DNA of 64,000 nucleotides from positions 1-64,000 of the forward strand of contig JAVVWP010000008.1 in the NCBI GenBank assembly GCA_036652055.1, given 5' to 3'. The stretch comes from Fimenecus sp036652055 (lineage in GTDB: Bacteria > Bacillota > Clostridia > Oscillospirales > Acutalibacteraceae). Numbering within the stretch: the stretch's first letter is position 1; every line of letters starts with the position of its first letter. The notes beneath the pieces are model-generated. The model made no database searches. It was not told the origin of the DNA and worked only from the letters and a program-made list of their open reading frames with translations. The position numbers and the translations under genes are program-made. Shown one piece after another: positions 52,875-61,672 of this stretch.

Positions 52875-53669
52875 TTAAATATTTAAAATTCTTTTTGCAT
52901 TATTTGAAAGGATATTTTCTTTTTGATTATTTGTAAGTTTTAAAGAGTTTAAAAAATCAATTTCATCACAAGTTCCACTCCACGGCATATCACTTCCAAA
53001 AATAATCTTTTCTGAATTATGATTTTCTATGATTTCATTTGCATATTGCGGAGGCATTTTAGAATATGAAAACGCTGTATCAAGATAAATGTTAGTTCCT
53101 ACAAGATATTTTAGAGTTTCCTGCCACAAAAGATAACCACCAAAATGAGCAGCGATAACAGGAGCGTCTTCAAAATACGGCAATATCGATGCTAAAGACT
53201 TTGGTGTACAATGCACAGGGCTTGGAAATCCAATATCAACACCTGCGTGAAAAACTGTTATAAATCCCATTGCGGCAATTTTTTGATATATTGGCAGCAT
53301 TCTTTTTTCATCTACAAAAAAATTTTGATAATCAGGGTGAAGTTTTATTCCTTTTATTCCAGCGGTTTTTAGCCTTTTAAGCTCAGCATCAATGTTTTCA
53401 CTTTCGGGGTGTATGCTTCCAAAAGGAATGAGTTTTTCATTTTCTAAAAGAGAAATTGCAAAATCATTAACACTATGCTCTTGCTTTGGATTGGTTGCAA
53501 TATTTAAAACAACCGCTTTATCAACATTGTTTTTGTCAAGATAGTTTGTCAGAGAGGTAATACTGCCACTATGAAAAGGTTTTACATTGCCACAACAAGC
53601 AGACAAGGATTTCATAGCTTTTGTATAAATCTTATCAGGAAAAGCGTGTGTATGAAAATCAATAATCAT
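52875..53669 (-). CDS. Amidohydrolase family protein (Amidohydro-rel type)
   Basis: A 264-residue TIM-barrel hydrolase of the amidohydrolase-2/ACMSD-like family: DFHTHAFP (metal HxH), GIKLHPDYQNF, FHAGVDIG, AAHFGGY and FGSDMPW (catalytic Asp). All metal ligands are present. Relatives include decarboxylases and lactone or amide hydrolases; the substrate is unknown. It lies 103 bases upstream of the symporter gene, which has its own promoter, and 66 bases downstream of typA on the same strand. Confidence 0.85.
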   Translation of the reverse strand: MIIDFHTHAFPDKIYTKAMKSLSACCGNVKPFHSGSITSLTNYLDKNNVDKAVVLNIATNPKQEHSVNDFAISLLENEKLIPFGSIHPESENIDAELKRLKTAGIKGIKLHPDYQNFFVDEKRMLPIYQKIAAMGFITVFHAGVDIGFPSPVHCTPKSLASILPYFEDAPVIAAHFGGYLLWQETLKYLVGTNIYLDTAFSYSKMPPQYANEIIENHNSEKIIFGSDMPWSGTCDEIDFLNSLKLTNNQKENILSNNAKRILNI

Positions 53670-53735
53670 TTTATCATCTCTTTTATTAATTTAAGCCAAC
53701 GAGTTATACCGTCGGCTTAAATTTAAAGTATTAAA

Positions 53736-55556
53736 TTATTTCTTTTTGAATTGTTGTTTTAGTCTTAAATCTTTTGAAAGAATTTTCTTTCTAAGCCTTA
53801 TAGACAGCGGAGTAACCTCTAAAAGTTCATCTTCTTTGATGAATTCCATTGATTGCTCTAAGCTAAGTGTAGAATGAGGAATAAGCCTAAGTGCATCATC
53901 AGCACCCGAAGAACGAGTATTTGTCATTTGCTTTTTCTTACAAACATTACAAACAATATCTTCATTCTTAGCACATTCACCAATAATCATTCCTTCATAT
54001 ACTGGAACGCCTGTACCGATAAACAGCCTGCCTCTTTCTTGTGTATAGAAAAGACCATATCCTGTACTTTCGCCAGTTTCATGAACAACAATTGAACCTC
54101 TTTCTCTTGTTTGAATATCGCCTTTAAATGGTTCATACCCTGCAAATAGATTGTTCATTATACCATTGCCGTTAGTATCCGTCATAAATTCTGAACGGTA
54201 ACCAATAAGACCACGAGCAGGTATTCTAAATTCAAGATGAGTTGAACCACCGTCACGAGTTCCCATATTTTCAAGCTCACCTTTTCGTGAACCGATTTTT
54301 TGCATTACATTGCCGACATATTCTTCAGGGACTTCAATAATAAGAAGCTCCATAGGTTCCATAAGTTTTCCGTTTTCTGTTTTTGTAATAACTTGTGGTC
54401 TTGAAACTTGAAATTCATAGCCTTGACGACGCATTGTTTCAATAAGTATGGATAAATGCAACTCGCCTCTGCCTGAAACCTTAAAACAATCCATAGAATC
54501 GGTTTCTTCAACCTTCATACTAACATTTGTTTCAACTTCTTTGAAAAGTCTGTCACGAACATTTCTTGTTGTAACAAATTTTCCTTCTTTGCCTGCAAAC
54601 GGGCTGTCATTAACCATAAAGTTCATTGAAATGGTAGGCTCATCAATTTTTACAAATGGCAATGGTTCAATGCAATCGGGAGAACAAGCTGTTTCGCCGA
54701 TATTAAGGTCAGCAATTCCTGAAACGGAAACTAAATCTCCGACTTCAGCCGACTGAACCTCAACTCTTTTTAATCCTTCAAACTGATAGAGCTTAGAAAT
54801 TTTAACGCTTTCTTTTGTTCCATCGGTTTTACATAGAATAACTTTATCGTTTTGATTGATTTTTCCACGCTCAACTCTGCCTATTCCAATTCTACCAATA
54901 TAGTCATCATAATCAAGACTTGAAAAAAGAACTTGCAAAGGTGCATTAATATCGCCATCTGGTGATTCGACATGCTCTATTATAGCTTCAAACAGAGGAC
55001 GCATATCCCCTTCTCTTGCATCTGGATCAGAAGAAGCATAGCCATCACGAGCAGACGCATAAACTACTGGAAAATCAAGTTGGTCATCATTAGCACCAAG
55101 CTCAATAAAGAGGTCAAGCACCTCATCAATAACTTCTGATGGTCTTGCCCCTGGCCTATCAACTTTATTAACAACAACTATAACTTTTTTATTAAGAGCC
55201 AATGCTTTCTTTAAAACAAATCTTGTTTGAGGCATACAGCCTTCAAAAGCATCGACAAGTAAAAGTACGCCATCAACCATCATTAATATACGCTCAACCT
55301 CACCGCCAAAATCAGCATGGCCAGGAGTGTCGACGATATTTATTTTAACTCCGTTATAATGGACCGAAGTATTTTTTGAAAGAATTGTAATTCCTCTTTC
55401 ACGCTCGAGGTCGTTCGAGTCCATAACTCTATCTTGAACAACTTCATTTTGCCTGTATATGCCGCTCTGCTTTAAAAGCTCATCAACCAAAGTCGTTTTA
55501 CCGTGGTCAACGTGAGCAATAATTGCGACATTTCTAAGATTTTCTCTGCACTTCAA
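53736..55556 (-). CDS. typA: Translational GTPase TypA/BipA
   Basis: A GTPase of 606 residues: G1 HVDHGKTT, switch II DTPGHADFGGE, G4 VVNKVDRPGARP, then two EF-G-like domains and the BipA-specific C-terminal domain (GTRDGGSTHLEF, GLIGYRSEFMTDT, GLFYTQERGRLFIG). It assists ribosome assembly and stress translation. I start at TTG 55556 (MKCRENLRNVAII), six bases after AGGGTG, which matches the usual family N-terminus; an ATG at 55571 and a GTG at 55586 are alternatives. Confidence 0.95.
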   Translation of the reverse strand: MKCRENLRNVAIIAHVDHGKTTLVDELLKQSGIYRQNEVVQDRVMDSNDLERERGITILSKNTSVHYNGVKINIVDTPGHADFGGEVERILMMVDGVLLLVDAFEGCMPQTRFVLKKALALNKKVIVVVNKVDRPGARPSEVIDEVLDLFIELGANDDQLDFPVVYASARDGYASSDPDAREGDMRPLFEAIIEHVESPDGDINAPLQVLFSSLDYDDYIGRIGIGRVERGKINQNDKVILCKTDGTKESVKISKLYQFEGLKRVEVQSAEVGDLVSVSGIADLNIGETACSPDCIEPLPFVKIDEPTISMNFMVNDSPFAGKEGKFVTTRNVRDRLFKEVETNVSMKVEETDSMDCFKVSGRGELHLSILIETMRRQGYEFQVSRPQVITKTENGKLMEPMELLIIEVPEEYVGNVMQKIGSRKGELENMGTRDGGSTHLEFRIPARGLIGYRSEFMTDTNGNGIMNNLFAGYEPFKGDIQTRERGSIVVHETGESTGYGLFYTQERGRLFIGTGVPVYEGMIIGECAKNEDIVCNVCKKKQMTNTRSSGADDALRLIPHSTLSLEQSMEFIKEDELLEVTPLSIRLRKKILSKDLRLKQQFKKK

Positions 55557-55594
55557 TTTTGTCACCCTCATACCTTTTAATTTCACCGAACGTT

Positions 55595-55623
55595 ATTCTA
55601 ACACTTTTTGACAAAAATCGCAA
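55595..55623 (-). promoter_or_regulatory. Promoter of typA
   Basis: Minus strand: -35 TTGCGA (55618-55623), 17-base spacer, -10 TAGAAT (55595-55600). Confidence 0.65.
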
Positions 55624-55645
55624 GAACTTATATTACAATAGACCC

Positions 55646-55674
55646 TTTACAAATGACGATTTTTTTTGTAATAT
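55646..55674 (+). promoter_or_regulatory. Promoter of the DUF4091 gene
   Basis: -35 TTTACA (55646-55651), 17-base spacer, -10 TAATAT (55669-55674), divergent from typA. Confidence 0.6.
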
Positions 55675-55703
55675 ATACTAAATAAATAAACGAGGTGAAT
55701 GTA

Positions 55704-57347
55704 TTGTCCAACTTTACAACTTTTTCTGCTGTTTCCTCTCTTAAAAAAGTATTTCCAAATTCAGAGCTTAATAACATAAACTTTGATAAATTTTCAATGC
55801 TTCGTAATGAAAAGTATTCTTTTCAAATTGCTTTTAAAGCAAAAAAAGGAGAAATCTTAACTTTTAAGATTAATTCTGAAATTTCAAAATACATTAATTC
55901 TTATTATGTTAAGCTTATGCCCTGCACTACTGCCGCACCAAAAAATGCTGATGATTACTTTATTACTAAAAATACCTGTGACTTTCCCGACCTTCTCTTA
56001 CCAATAGAAAACTTTTCTGTAAAAGCTCTTTATGACGGATATAACTCTATTTGGTTTGAAATAAAATCTGAAAGTCAATTGCCATCTGGTGTTCATAATA
56101 TTTCAATAGACTTTTTTGAAAATGAAAATCCAATAGAAACAATATCAATATCTGCTGATGTTATTAATGAATGCTTACCAAAGCAAGATTTGGTTTTTAC
56201 AAACTGGTTTCACACTGATTGCATTATGAGCCATTATAATCTTGAAGTTTTTTCAGATGAATACTGGCGTATAGTTGAAAACTTTTTGAAAAGAGCAAGA
56301 GAATATGGAATGACCTGCGTGCTTACTCCTTTGTTTACTCCACCACTTGATACTGCAATTGGCGGTGAAAGACCTACGGTTCAGCTTGTTAAGGTCAAAG
56401 TTTTAAGAAAAAACAGTTATGAGTTTAATTTTGATAATCTTGACAAATGGCTTGAAATGTGTGATAGGTGCAATATTGATTATTATGAAATGTCACATTT
56501 ATTCACTCAATGGGGCGCTCATCATGCACCAAAAATTATTGCTACTGTTGATGGTAACGAAAAACAAATTTTTGGTTGGAAAACGAGAGCTAATGGTAGA
56601 AAATACAAAACATTCTTATCGCAATTTGCTAGCGAATTAGTTAACTACATTGATGATAAAGGCATTAGAAATAAATGTTTTTTCCATGTATCTGACGAGC
56701 CATCAAAAAGTCTTATAGGTTCATATAAAAAAGCGAGCAAAATTATTCATGAGAATTTTAAGGATTTCAAGATTATTGACGCCCTGTCTGATTTTGAAAT
56801 ATATGAAAAAGGTCTTATCGAAACTCCTGTTCCGTCAAATGACCATATATCTCCATTTATTGGTAATGTTAAAGAACTTTGGACTTATTATTGCTGCTGC
56901 CAAGCCGAAAATTATGTTTCAAACAGATTTTTTGCAATGCCTTCCCAAAGAAATAGAGTTTTAGGCTATCAGCTATATAAATTTGATGTTAAAGGGTTTT
57001 TACATTGGGGATTTAATTTTTGGTATTCTCAATATTCTAAAAAAGTCATTAATCCATTTGAAGTTACAGATGCTGGCGGAGCTTTTTCATCAGGAGATAG
57101 CTTTGTTGTTTATCCAAAAGAAGACGGAACGCCTCTTAATTCGTTAAGGCTCAATGTTTTTTATGATGGATTTCAAGATATGATGGCATTACAACTTCTT
57201 GAAAGTAAAATCGGAAAAGAAAAGACTTTAGAACTTTTAGAAGATGGGCTTGATACTCCAATTACATTTAATAATTATCCACATAGTGATGAGTGGCAGA
57301 TTTCAAAGCGTGAACAAATAAACGCTGAAATTAAAAAGTTAATATAA
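55704..57347 (+). CDS. DUF4091 domain protein, predicted glycoside-hydrolase-like
   Basis: A 547-residue protein: an N-terminal beta-sandwich (~1-160) followed by a TIM-barrel-like DUF4091 region with YEMSHLFTQWGAHHAPKI, CFFHVSDEPSKSLI (paired acidic residues) and the FLHWGFNFWYSQYS and LRLNVFYDGFQDMMALQLLE blocks typical of the family. Members are predicted carbohydrate-active enzymes without a settled substrate. There is no signal peptide, so it would act on imported oligosaccharides or glycosides, possibly those brought in by carriers like the GPH symporters. The start is TTG at 55704, six bases after GAGGTG. Confidence 0.85.
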   Translation: MSNFTTFSAVSSLKKVFPNSELNNINFDKFSMLRNEKYSFQIAFKAKKGEILTFKINSEISKYINSYYVKLMPCTTAAPKNADDYFITKNTCDFPDLLLPIENFSVKALYDGYNSIWFEIKSESQLPSGVHNISIDFFENENPIETISISADVINECLPKQDLVFTNWFHTDCIMSHYNLEVFSDEYWRIVENFLKRAREYGMTCVLTPLFTPPLDTAIGGERPTVQLVKVKVLRKNSYEFNFDNLDKWLEMCDRCNIDYYEMSHLFTQWGAHHAPKIIATVDGNEKQIFGWKTRANGRKYKTFLSQFASELVNYIDDKGIRNKCFFHVSDEPSKSLIGSYKKASKIIHENFKDFKIIDALSDFEIYEKGLIETPVPSNDHISPFIGNVKELWTYYCCCQAENYVSNRFFAMPSQRNRVLGYQLYKFDVKGFLHWGFNFWYSQYSKKVINPFEVTDAGGAFSSGDSFVVYPKEDGTPLNSLRLNVFYDGFQDMMALQLLESKIGKEKTLELLEDGLDTPITFNNYPHSDEWQISKREQINAEIKKLI

Positions 57348-57356
57348 AAAAGCGAA

Positions 57357-57402
57357 AAAGAACATCACCTGTTTTGACAATAGGTGATGTTCTTTATTTT
57401 TT
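57357..57402. terminator. Bidirectional terminator between DUF4091 and the unknown gene
   Basis: AAAGAACATCACCT (57357-57370) pairs perfectly with AGGTGATGTTCTTT (57382-57395), with A-run before and TATTTTTT after. Confidence 0.9.
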
Positions 57403-57406
57403 AAAA

Positions 57407-58171
57407 TTAATTTATTCTAATTATTCTATCGAAACTTAATTCTCCTATTTTTTTTACACAGCTTAATTCATAAAGAGCTGCTGCAAACTTAAATTCATCT
57501 ATATTTGGTGGCATTATTTCTCTGTACTCATTTGGCAGAGTTATGCCCTCGCCTTTTACTCTTATTGATTGTTGCTTTTTATATTTTATTGCAATACATT
57601 CACTATAAATATTGTTTTCATTTTTAAATGGAGATATTATAAAATCACAGTCATCAAGCATCTTTTCGCTTTGTGTTATTATAATAGGTAGCCCAAAGTC
57701 TTCTAAAATGTCTGCGGCAGCTTTTTCATATTTTCCTGGGGAATTTGTTATAATTTTCAAAATTGAAGTCATAGGCACTAATTGAGAAATTTGTGAAACT
57801 AACTCGGCATTTGGATCAATAACAGCACAAATTCGCTCGCATTCTGGCTTTTCGCATTTTGATATTAATTGTTTTCCCGAATTAAAAAGCATTATATTGG
57901 AAAGTTTTTTAGGCTCGAATTCTTTTAAATATTTATTGTTTGGCATTTTTACATTATTTTCAAGTATTATGCATTTTGCACCTATCCCTAATATGCTTGC
58001 TACTCTCGGAAAATCAAGCCCATTTTTACCATTTATAACCTCAACTATAAAAAAAGGTGCTCCTCCATTTACTGCTATTCTTGTAAGGATTGGCTCATCT
58101 TTTTTTAAGAAGCTATTAATAAATGTTTTTATTCCTTTTTCTCTTGGTAATATTTTTAATATTGTAAACAT
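57407..58171 (-). CDS. Unrecognised protein downstream of the S41 protease
   Basis: A 254-residue soluble-looking protein I cannot assign. It has alternating strands and helices (VNGGAPFFIVEVINGKNGLD; ASILGIGAKCIILENNV; DFGLPIIITQSEKMLDDCDFII), suggesting a Rossmann-like alpha/beta fold, and no signal peptide or membrane segment. A CEKPECERIC stretch around residue 110 has three Cys. The start is ATG at 58171, six bases after GGGGTG; that site lies in the arm of a hairpin (58176-58209). It is the last gene of the ftsE-ftsX-M23-S41 operon, which points to a cell-envelope or housekeeping role. Confidence 0.75.
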   Translation of the reverse strand: MFTILKILPREKGIKTFINSFLKKDEPILTRIAVNGGAPFFIVEVINGKNGLDFPRVASILGIGAKCIILENNVKMPNNKYLKEFEPKKLSNIMLFNSGKQLISKCEKPECERICAVIDPNAELVSQISQLVPMTSILKIITNSPGKYEKAAADILEDFGLPIIITQSEKMLDDCDFIISPFKNENNIYSECIAIKYKKQQSIRVKGEGITLPNEYREIMPPNIDEFKFAAALYELSCVKKIGELSFDRIIRIN

Positions 58172-58175
58172 AAAT

Positions 58176-58209
58176 AGCACCCCACATACTTAAATGTATG
58201 CGAGGTGCT
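58176..58209 (-). promoter_or_regulatory. Hairpin occluding the ribosome binding site of the unknown gene
   Basis: Outer stem AGCACC (58176-58181) with GGTGCT (58204-58209), inner stem CATAC (58185-58189) with GTATG (58196-58200), internal loop CCA/CGA, six-base loop. On the mRNA the 3' arm contains the GGGGTG Shine-Dalgarno of the downstream gene. No T-run follows, so it is not a convincing terminator. Confidence 0.55.
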
Positions 58210-58224
58210 ATGTGTTTATGAATT

Positions 58225-59439
58225 TTAGCCGTTATTATTATTTCCACTTAAAACAGTATTGGCTTTTTGGTATTGAGCATCGTCAGCCAGTGGCAATAAT
58301 GCAAGCTTATTGTTTTGTTCTTTTGTCAAAACAACCTCTTCGTTAGGATTTAGCCCAACAGTATTGTATGATGCACTCGTATAAGGCTTAATTTCGGCAA
58401 CTGTGAGCATTATAGCACTTCCGTCGCTTAGTCTGAATGCTTGTTGCATTGTTCCGTTACCAGCTGTCTTTTCGCCTATTAGGCGAGCTTTTCCGAAATC
58501 TCTAAGGTCACAGGAAAAAAGCTCGGCAGCACCTGAAGTATTTCCATTTATCAAAACCGCCATAGGAACATTCACACTGTCTGCATCTGAAGTAAAAGTT
58601 TCTATTGGTTTGCCTGCTTTATCAACTGCTGTTGCAATGGCTTTTGTTCCCTCGCTTGCCACTGGAACTAACACATCAATCGCTTTAGCTGCATTTTCTA
58701 TTGAACCACTCGCATTATTTCTAACATCAAAAATCAAGCTTGCAGCTCCCTGCTTTGTCAGGGCTTTTACTGCGTTGTCAAGTTGAGATGCTGTTGTTGA
58801 ATAAAAATCCGTTATTTTTATATATCCAACCGTTCCATTTAGTGAATGATAAACGGTCTGCGCAGTGTAGCCTTTAACTACATTGACTGTTGCTTCAACA
58901 TTATCACGCTGATAAGTAATTGCGACCGTGGAAAGCTTTTCACCCGTCAACTTTTTAGTGAGAGCCTCATAATTATAAGCGGTAACCTTTTCATTATCGA
59001 TTGCGGTTATTTTGTCGCCCTTTTGAAGCCCGCTTAAATGAGCAGGAGAATTTTCAGAAACCTCCGCAACATAAATAGCTGTATCTTCTGTGTTGAAAAC
59101 AGAAATGATGCCAATTCCGATTTTTTGACCGTTCATTTCATTCTGATAAGTTTCAAACTCTTTAGCTGTCATATAATAGCTAAATCTATCGCCAAGTCCT
59201 TTAGTATAACCTTGTGACAAGTCAGAGTTTAAAAGGTTTTTATTGATTTCGCCATAATAATTAGTTCTGACAACATCATCAATTTCTGACAAAAACGAAT
59301 ACATTTGAGTTCTGTTTGGAAGGTCTTTAATCAGAGAATTATAAGTTCTCATTGAAAGGGACATTGTTATTGCCGCTGTTGCTGTTATTGACAAAAAAAT
59401 CAGAGCGAGGGTAAGTCCCAATGATATTTTTTTATTCAT
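58225..59439 (-). CDS. S41-family C-terminal processing protease
   Basis: A 404-residue secreted or membrane-anchored protease: an N-terminal hydrophobic anchor (residues ~6-26), a PDZ domain (~105-190: EVSENSPAHLSGLQKGDKITAI) and the tail-specific protease core with INGNTSGAAELFSC (nucleophilic Ser) and GEKTAGNG (Lys), a Ser-Lys dyad as in CtpA/CtpB. The C-terminus ends in an Asn/Gly-rich tail. It lies 30 bases after the M23 hydrolase gene in the ftsEX operon and may activate or degrade that hydrolase. Confidence 0.92.
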   Translation of the reverse strand: MNKKISLGLTLALIFLSITATAAITMSLSMRTYNSLIKDLPNRTQMYSFLSEIDDVVRTNYYGEINKNLLNSDLSQGYTKGLGDRFSYYMTAKEFETYQNEMNGQKIGIGIISVFNTEDTAIYVAEVSENSPAHLSGLQKGDKITAIDNEKVTAYNYEALTKKLTGEKLSTVAITYQRDNVEATVNVVKGYTAQTVYHSLNGTVGYIKITDFYSTTASQLDNAVKALTKQGAASLIFDVRNNASGSIENAAKAIDVLVPVASEGTKAIATAVDKAGKPIETFTSDADSVNVPMAVLINGNTSGAAELFSCDLRDFGKARLIGEKTAGNGTMQQAFRLSDGSAIMLTVAEIKPYTSASYNTVGLNPNEEVVLTKEQNNKLALLPLADDAQYQKANTVLSGNNNNG

Positions 59440-59469
59440 AACACACTCTCGCTTTCATAATTTTTCGTT

Positions 59470-60765
59470 TTATGGTAAATAATTAACAGGATTGACAACA
59501 TTGCCATTTATTGCAACTTCAAAATGTAAATGTGAACCTGCATAAGGATTTGATGAGGTTGGACCAGGAATAACATTACCTGTGTTTCCTGCAACTGCTA
59601 TTTGCTGACCTTGTGAAACTTTTTGACCAGTTGAAACATTAAGGCTAAGTGCATGAGCATATTTTGTTGTAACACCATTTCCATGGTCAATCATTACATA
59701 GTTTCCATAGCTTGAGTTTCCTCTTATTGCTTTTATAACAGTTCCTGAGGCTGCAGCATATATAGGTTTGCCATAGGTTAAGCCACTTATACACAAATCT
59801 ATTCCGAGATGCCCTCGCCCACCGCCAAAGCCTGAAGATATGTATGTGTTTCCCTGAAGTGGGGAAATCATTCCTTTGCTTGAAACCTTAAAGCCGTGAT
59901 TTTCATCACTCGGTGCAAGCGAGCCATCGCCCGTAGAACCTGAGTCTTTATCTTTTTCAAACTGAATTCTTTCTTCTTCTTCGATTTTTGCAATTATTCT
60001 TTCAAATTCTGCTGAACTGCGGTTTAACTTTTCAATGGCACTATTTTTATTGTACACATTTTGCTGCATATCATTTTGTTTTCTATCAAGAACATCATAG
60101 GTTGACTGCACCTCGCTGCGACTTTTAACAATTTCAGCTTTTTCTTTTTCAACCTGTATTTTTTTATCATCTAAATCAGCTTTTTTAGCAGTAAGTTCAT
60201 CATTCATCTTTTTAAGCTCTGCTATTTTTTCTTGAAGTCCTTTTACAAGACCAGTATCATATTTTGAAACGCTGCTTACAAGCTCTAATCTTGTTAAAAA
60301 CCCTTCAAAATCAGTTGAACTGAGCAAAACCTCAAGTGTTGAAGTTTCGCCTGCCATATATGCTGCTCTAAGGCGGTCTTTAAGAATATCATATGTTTTA
60401 TTGATTGTAATATTTTGCTCTTCAATTTGCTTATTAGTCGAAACAATTTCAGCGGTTATTGAAGTTATTTCAATTTCTTTTTCCTTAATTAAAGCATCTT
60501 TTTCTGAAATTTGCTTGTTGAGTACTTCTATTTTTTCGTTGTAAACATTTAACTGAGCTTGCAGGGTATCAATTTGGTCTTGCAGGGCATCTATTGATTC
60601 CTTGCTTGAATTAATATTAGAATTGTTTTTATCAATCTTTTTTTCTAACGCATCAATTTCCTGCTGAAAATTTCGTTCTGCACTTACTGGAAAGGTTGCG
60701 ATTGAAAATAAAACAGCAATCATCATAAATAATGAAATTAATCTTATTGTTTTAAGTTTAGTCAT
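59470..60765 (-). CDS. FtsEX-partner peptidoglycan hydrolase (coiled coil + M23)
   Basis: A 431-residue secreted protein: signal peptide (residues ~8-30, ending VSA), a long heptad-rich coiled coil (~35-265, with ELKKMNDELTAKKADLDDK in the middle), a linker, and a LytM/M23 domain with GHLGIDL and HLHFEVA zinc ligands, both intact. The architecture is that of EnvC/PcsB-type hydrolases or activators driven by FtsEX; with intact ligands it is probably an active endopeptidase. ATG at 60765 overlaps the ftsX end by eight bases and follows GGGAGTG. Confidence 0.92.
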   Translation of the reverse strand: MTKLKTIRLISLFMMIAVLFSIATFPVSAERNFQQEIDALEKKIDKNNSNINSSKESIDALQDQIDTLQAQLNVYNEKIEVLNKQISEKDALIKEKEIEITSITAEIVSTNKQIEEQNITINKTYDILKDRLRAAYMAGETSTLEVLLSSTDFEGFLTRLELVSSVSKYDTGLVKGLQEKIAELKKMNDELTAKKADLDDKKIQVEKEKAEIVKSRSEVQSTYDVLDRKQNDMQQNVYNKNSAIEKLNRSSAEFERIIAKIEEEERIQFEKDKDSGSTGDGSLAPSDENHGFKVSSKGMISPLQGNTYISSGFGGGRGHLGIDLCISGLTYGKPIYAAASGTVIKAIRGNSSYGNYVMIDHGNGVTTKYAHALSLNVSTGQKVSQGQQIAVAGNTGNVIPGPTSSNPYAGSHLHFEVAINGNVVNPVNYLP

Positions 60766-61672
60766 TTGTAACAACACTCCCTTGTTCTTTAAGATACTTA
60801 CCCATTGAAATAAGACTCCCGAACCCTCCTGTGAAAACTCCTATTCCTATAAATACCGCAAGAATATTCCAAATGTAATCAGTAAATGGAACTAAAGTGA
60901 AATTCATAACCTGTATTATACTTCCGAAGGCTAAAACTGCTAATTCATATAACCCCCAAAGTATTCCAAGTGACACAACACCTGCAATTATGCCTAAAAG
61001 CACGCCCTCAATGAGGAAAGGCCAGCGTATAAACCAGTTAGTCGCCCCTACGGCTTTCATAATGCTGATTTCAAGCTTTCTGCTGAACATTGTAATTCGA
61101 ATTGTGTTTGAAATTATAAACAGTGCAACTAAAAACAACATTCCAACAAGCCCTAAGCTAACAATAGTTATTGCTTGCCTTATTGTAACGAGCTTGCTTG
61201 CAAGGTCACTATTTTCACGAACATTTTCAACCTTTGGCAGTGATTTTAACTGATTTGTTGTTTCTGCGAATTTATTTAAGTCTTTGATTGTAACTTTATA
61301 AGCATCAGGAAGTGGGCTTTCTGTAAATCCACTGAAAAGTGCATTGTCAGCACCCATTGCTTCAATCTGCTCTTTAAAAGCATCTTCTTTTGGTACGAAC
61401 TCACAAACATCTATATTTTCAAGCTGTTTGATTTTTATTCCTACATCGCTTGTTTCAAGGTCAGTCGCATCATCTTTTATGTAAACCATAACAACATTTT
61501 GTGACTGAACAATGTCAAGCAATGAATTAATATTAAAATAAAGCATTGTTCCTGCACCGATAATTACAAGACACGCCATCAAAACTGTGATTGATGCAAG
61601 TGACATTAATCGATTAACCCAGACATTTCTAAATCCCTCTTTGGTTAAATATTTAAGGCTCATTCCTTTCAT
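60758..61672 (-). CDS. ftsX: Cell division protein FtsX
   Basis: A 304-residue membrane protein with the FtsX layout: short cytosolic N-terminus, first helix (~23-45), an extracellular domain (~50-165) expected to bind the hydrolase coiled coil, then three C-terminal helices (TIRITMFSRKLEISIMKAVGAT is the conserved cytosolic coupling stretch). It transmits FtsE ATP hydrolysis to the wall hydrolase encoded next. The start overlaps the ftsE stop (ATGA), with GGAGGTG before it. Confidence 0.95.
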   Translation of the reverse strand: MKGMSLKYLTKEGFRNVWVNRLMSLASITVLMACLVIIGAGTMLYFNINSLLDIVQSQNVVMVYIKDDATDLETSDVGIKIKQLENIDVCEFVPKEDAFKEQIEAMGADNALFSGFTESPLPDAYKVTIKDLNKFAETTNQLKSLPKVENVRENSDLASKLVTIRQAITIVSLGLVGMLFLVALFIISNTIRITMFSRKLEISIMKAVGATNWFIRWPFLIEGVLLGIIAGVVSLGILWGLYELAVLAFGSIIQVMNFTLVPFTDYIWNILAVFIGIGVFTGGFGSLISMGKYLKEQGSVVTND

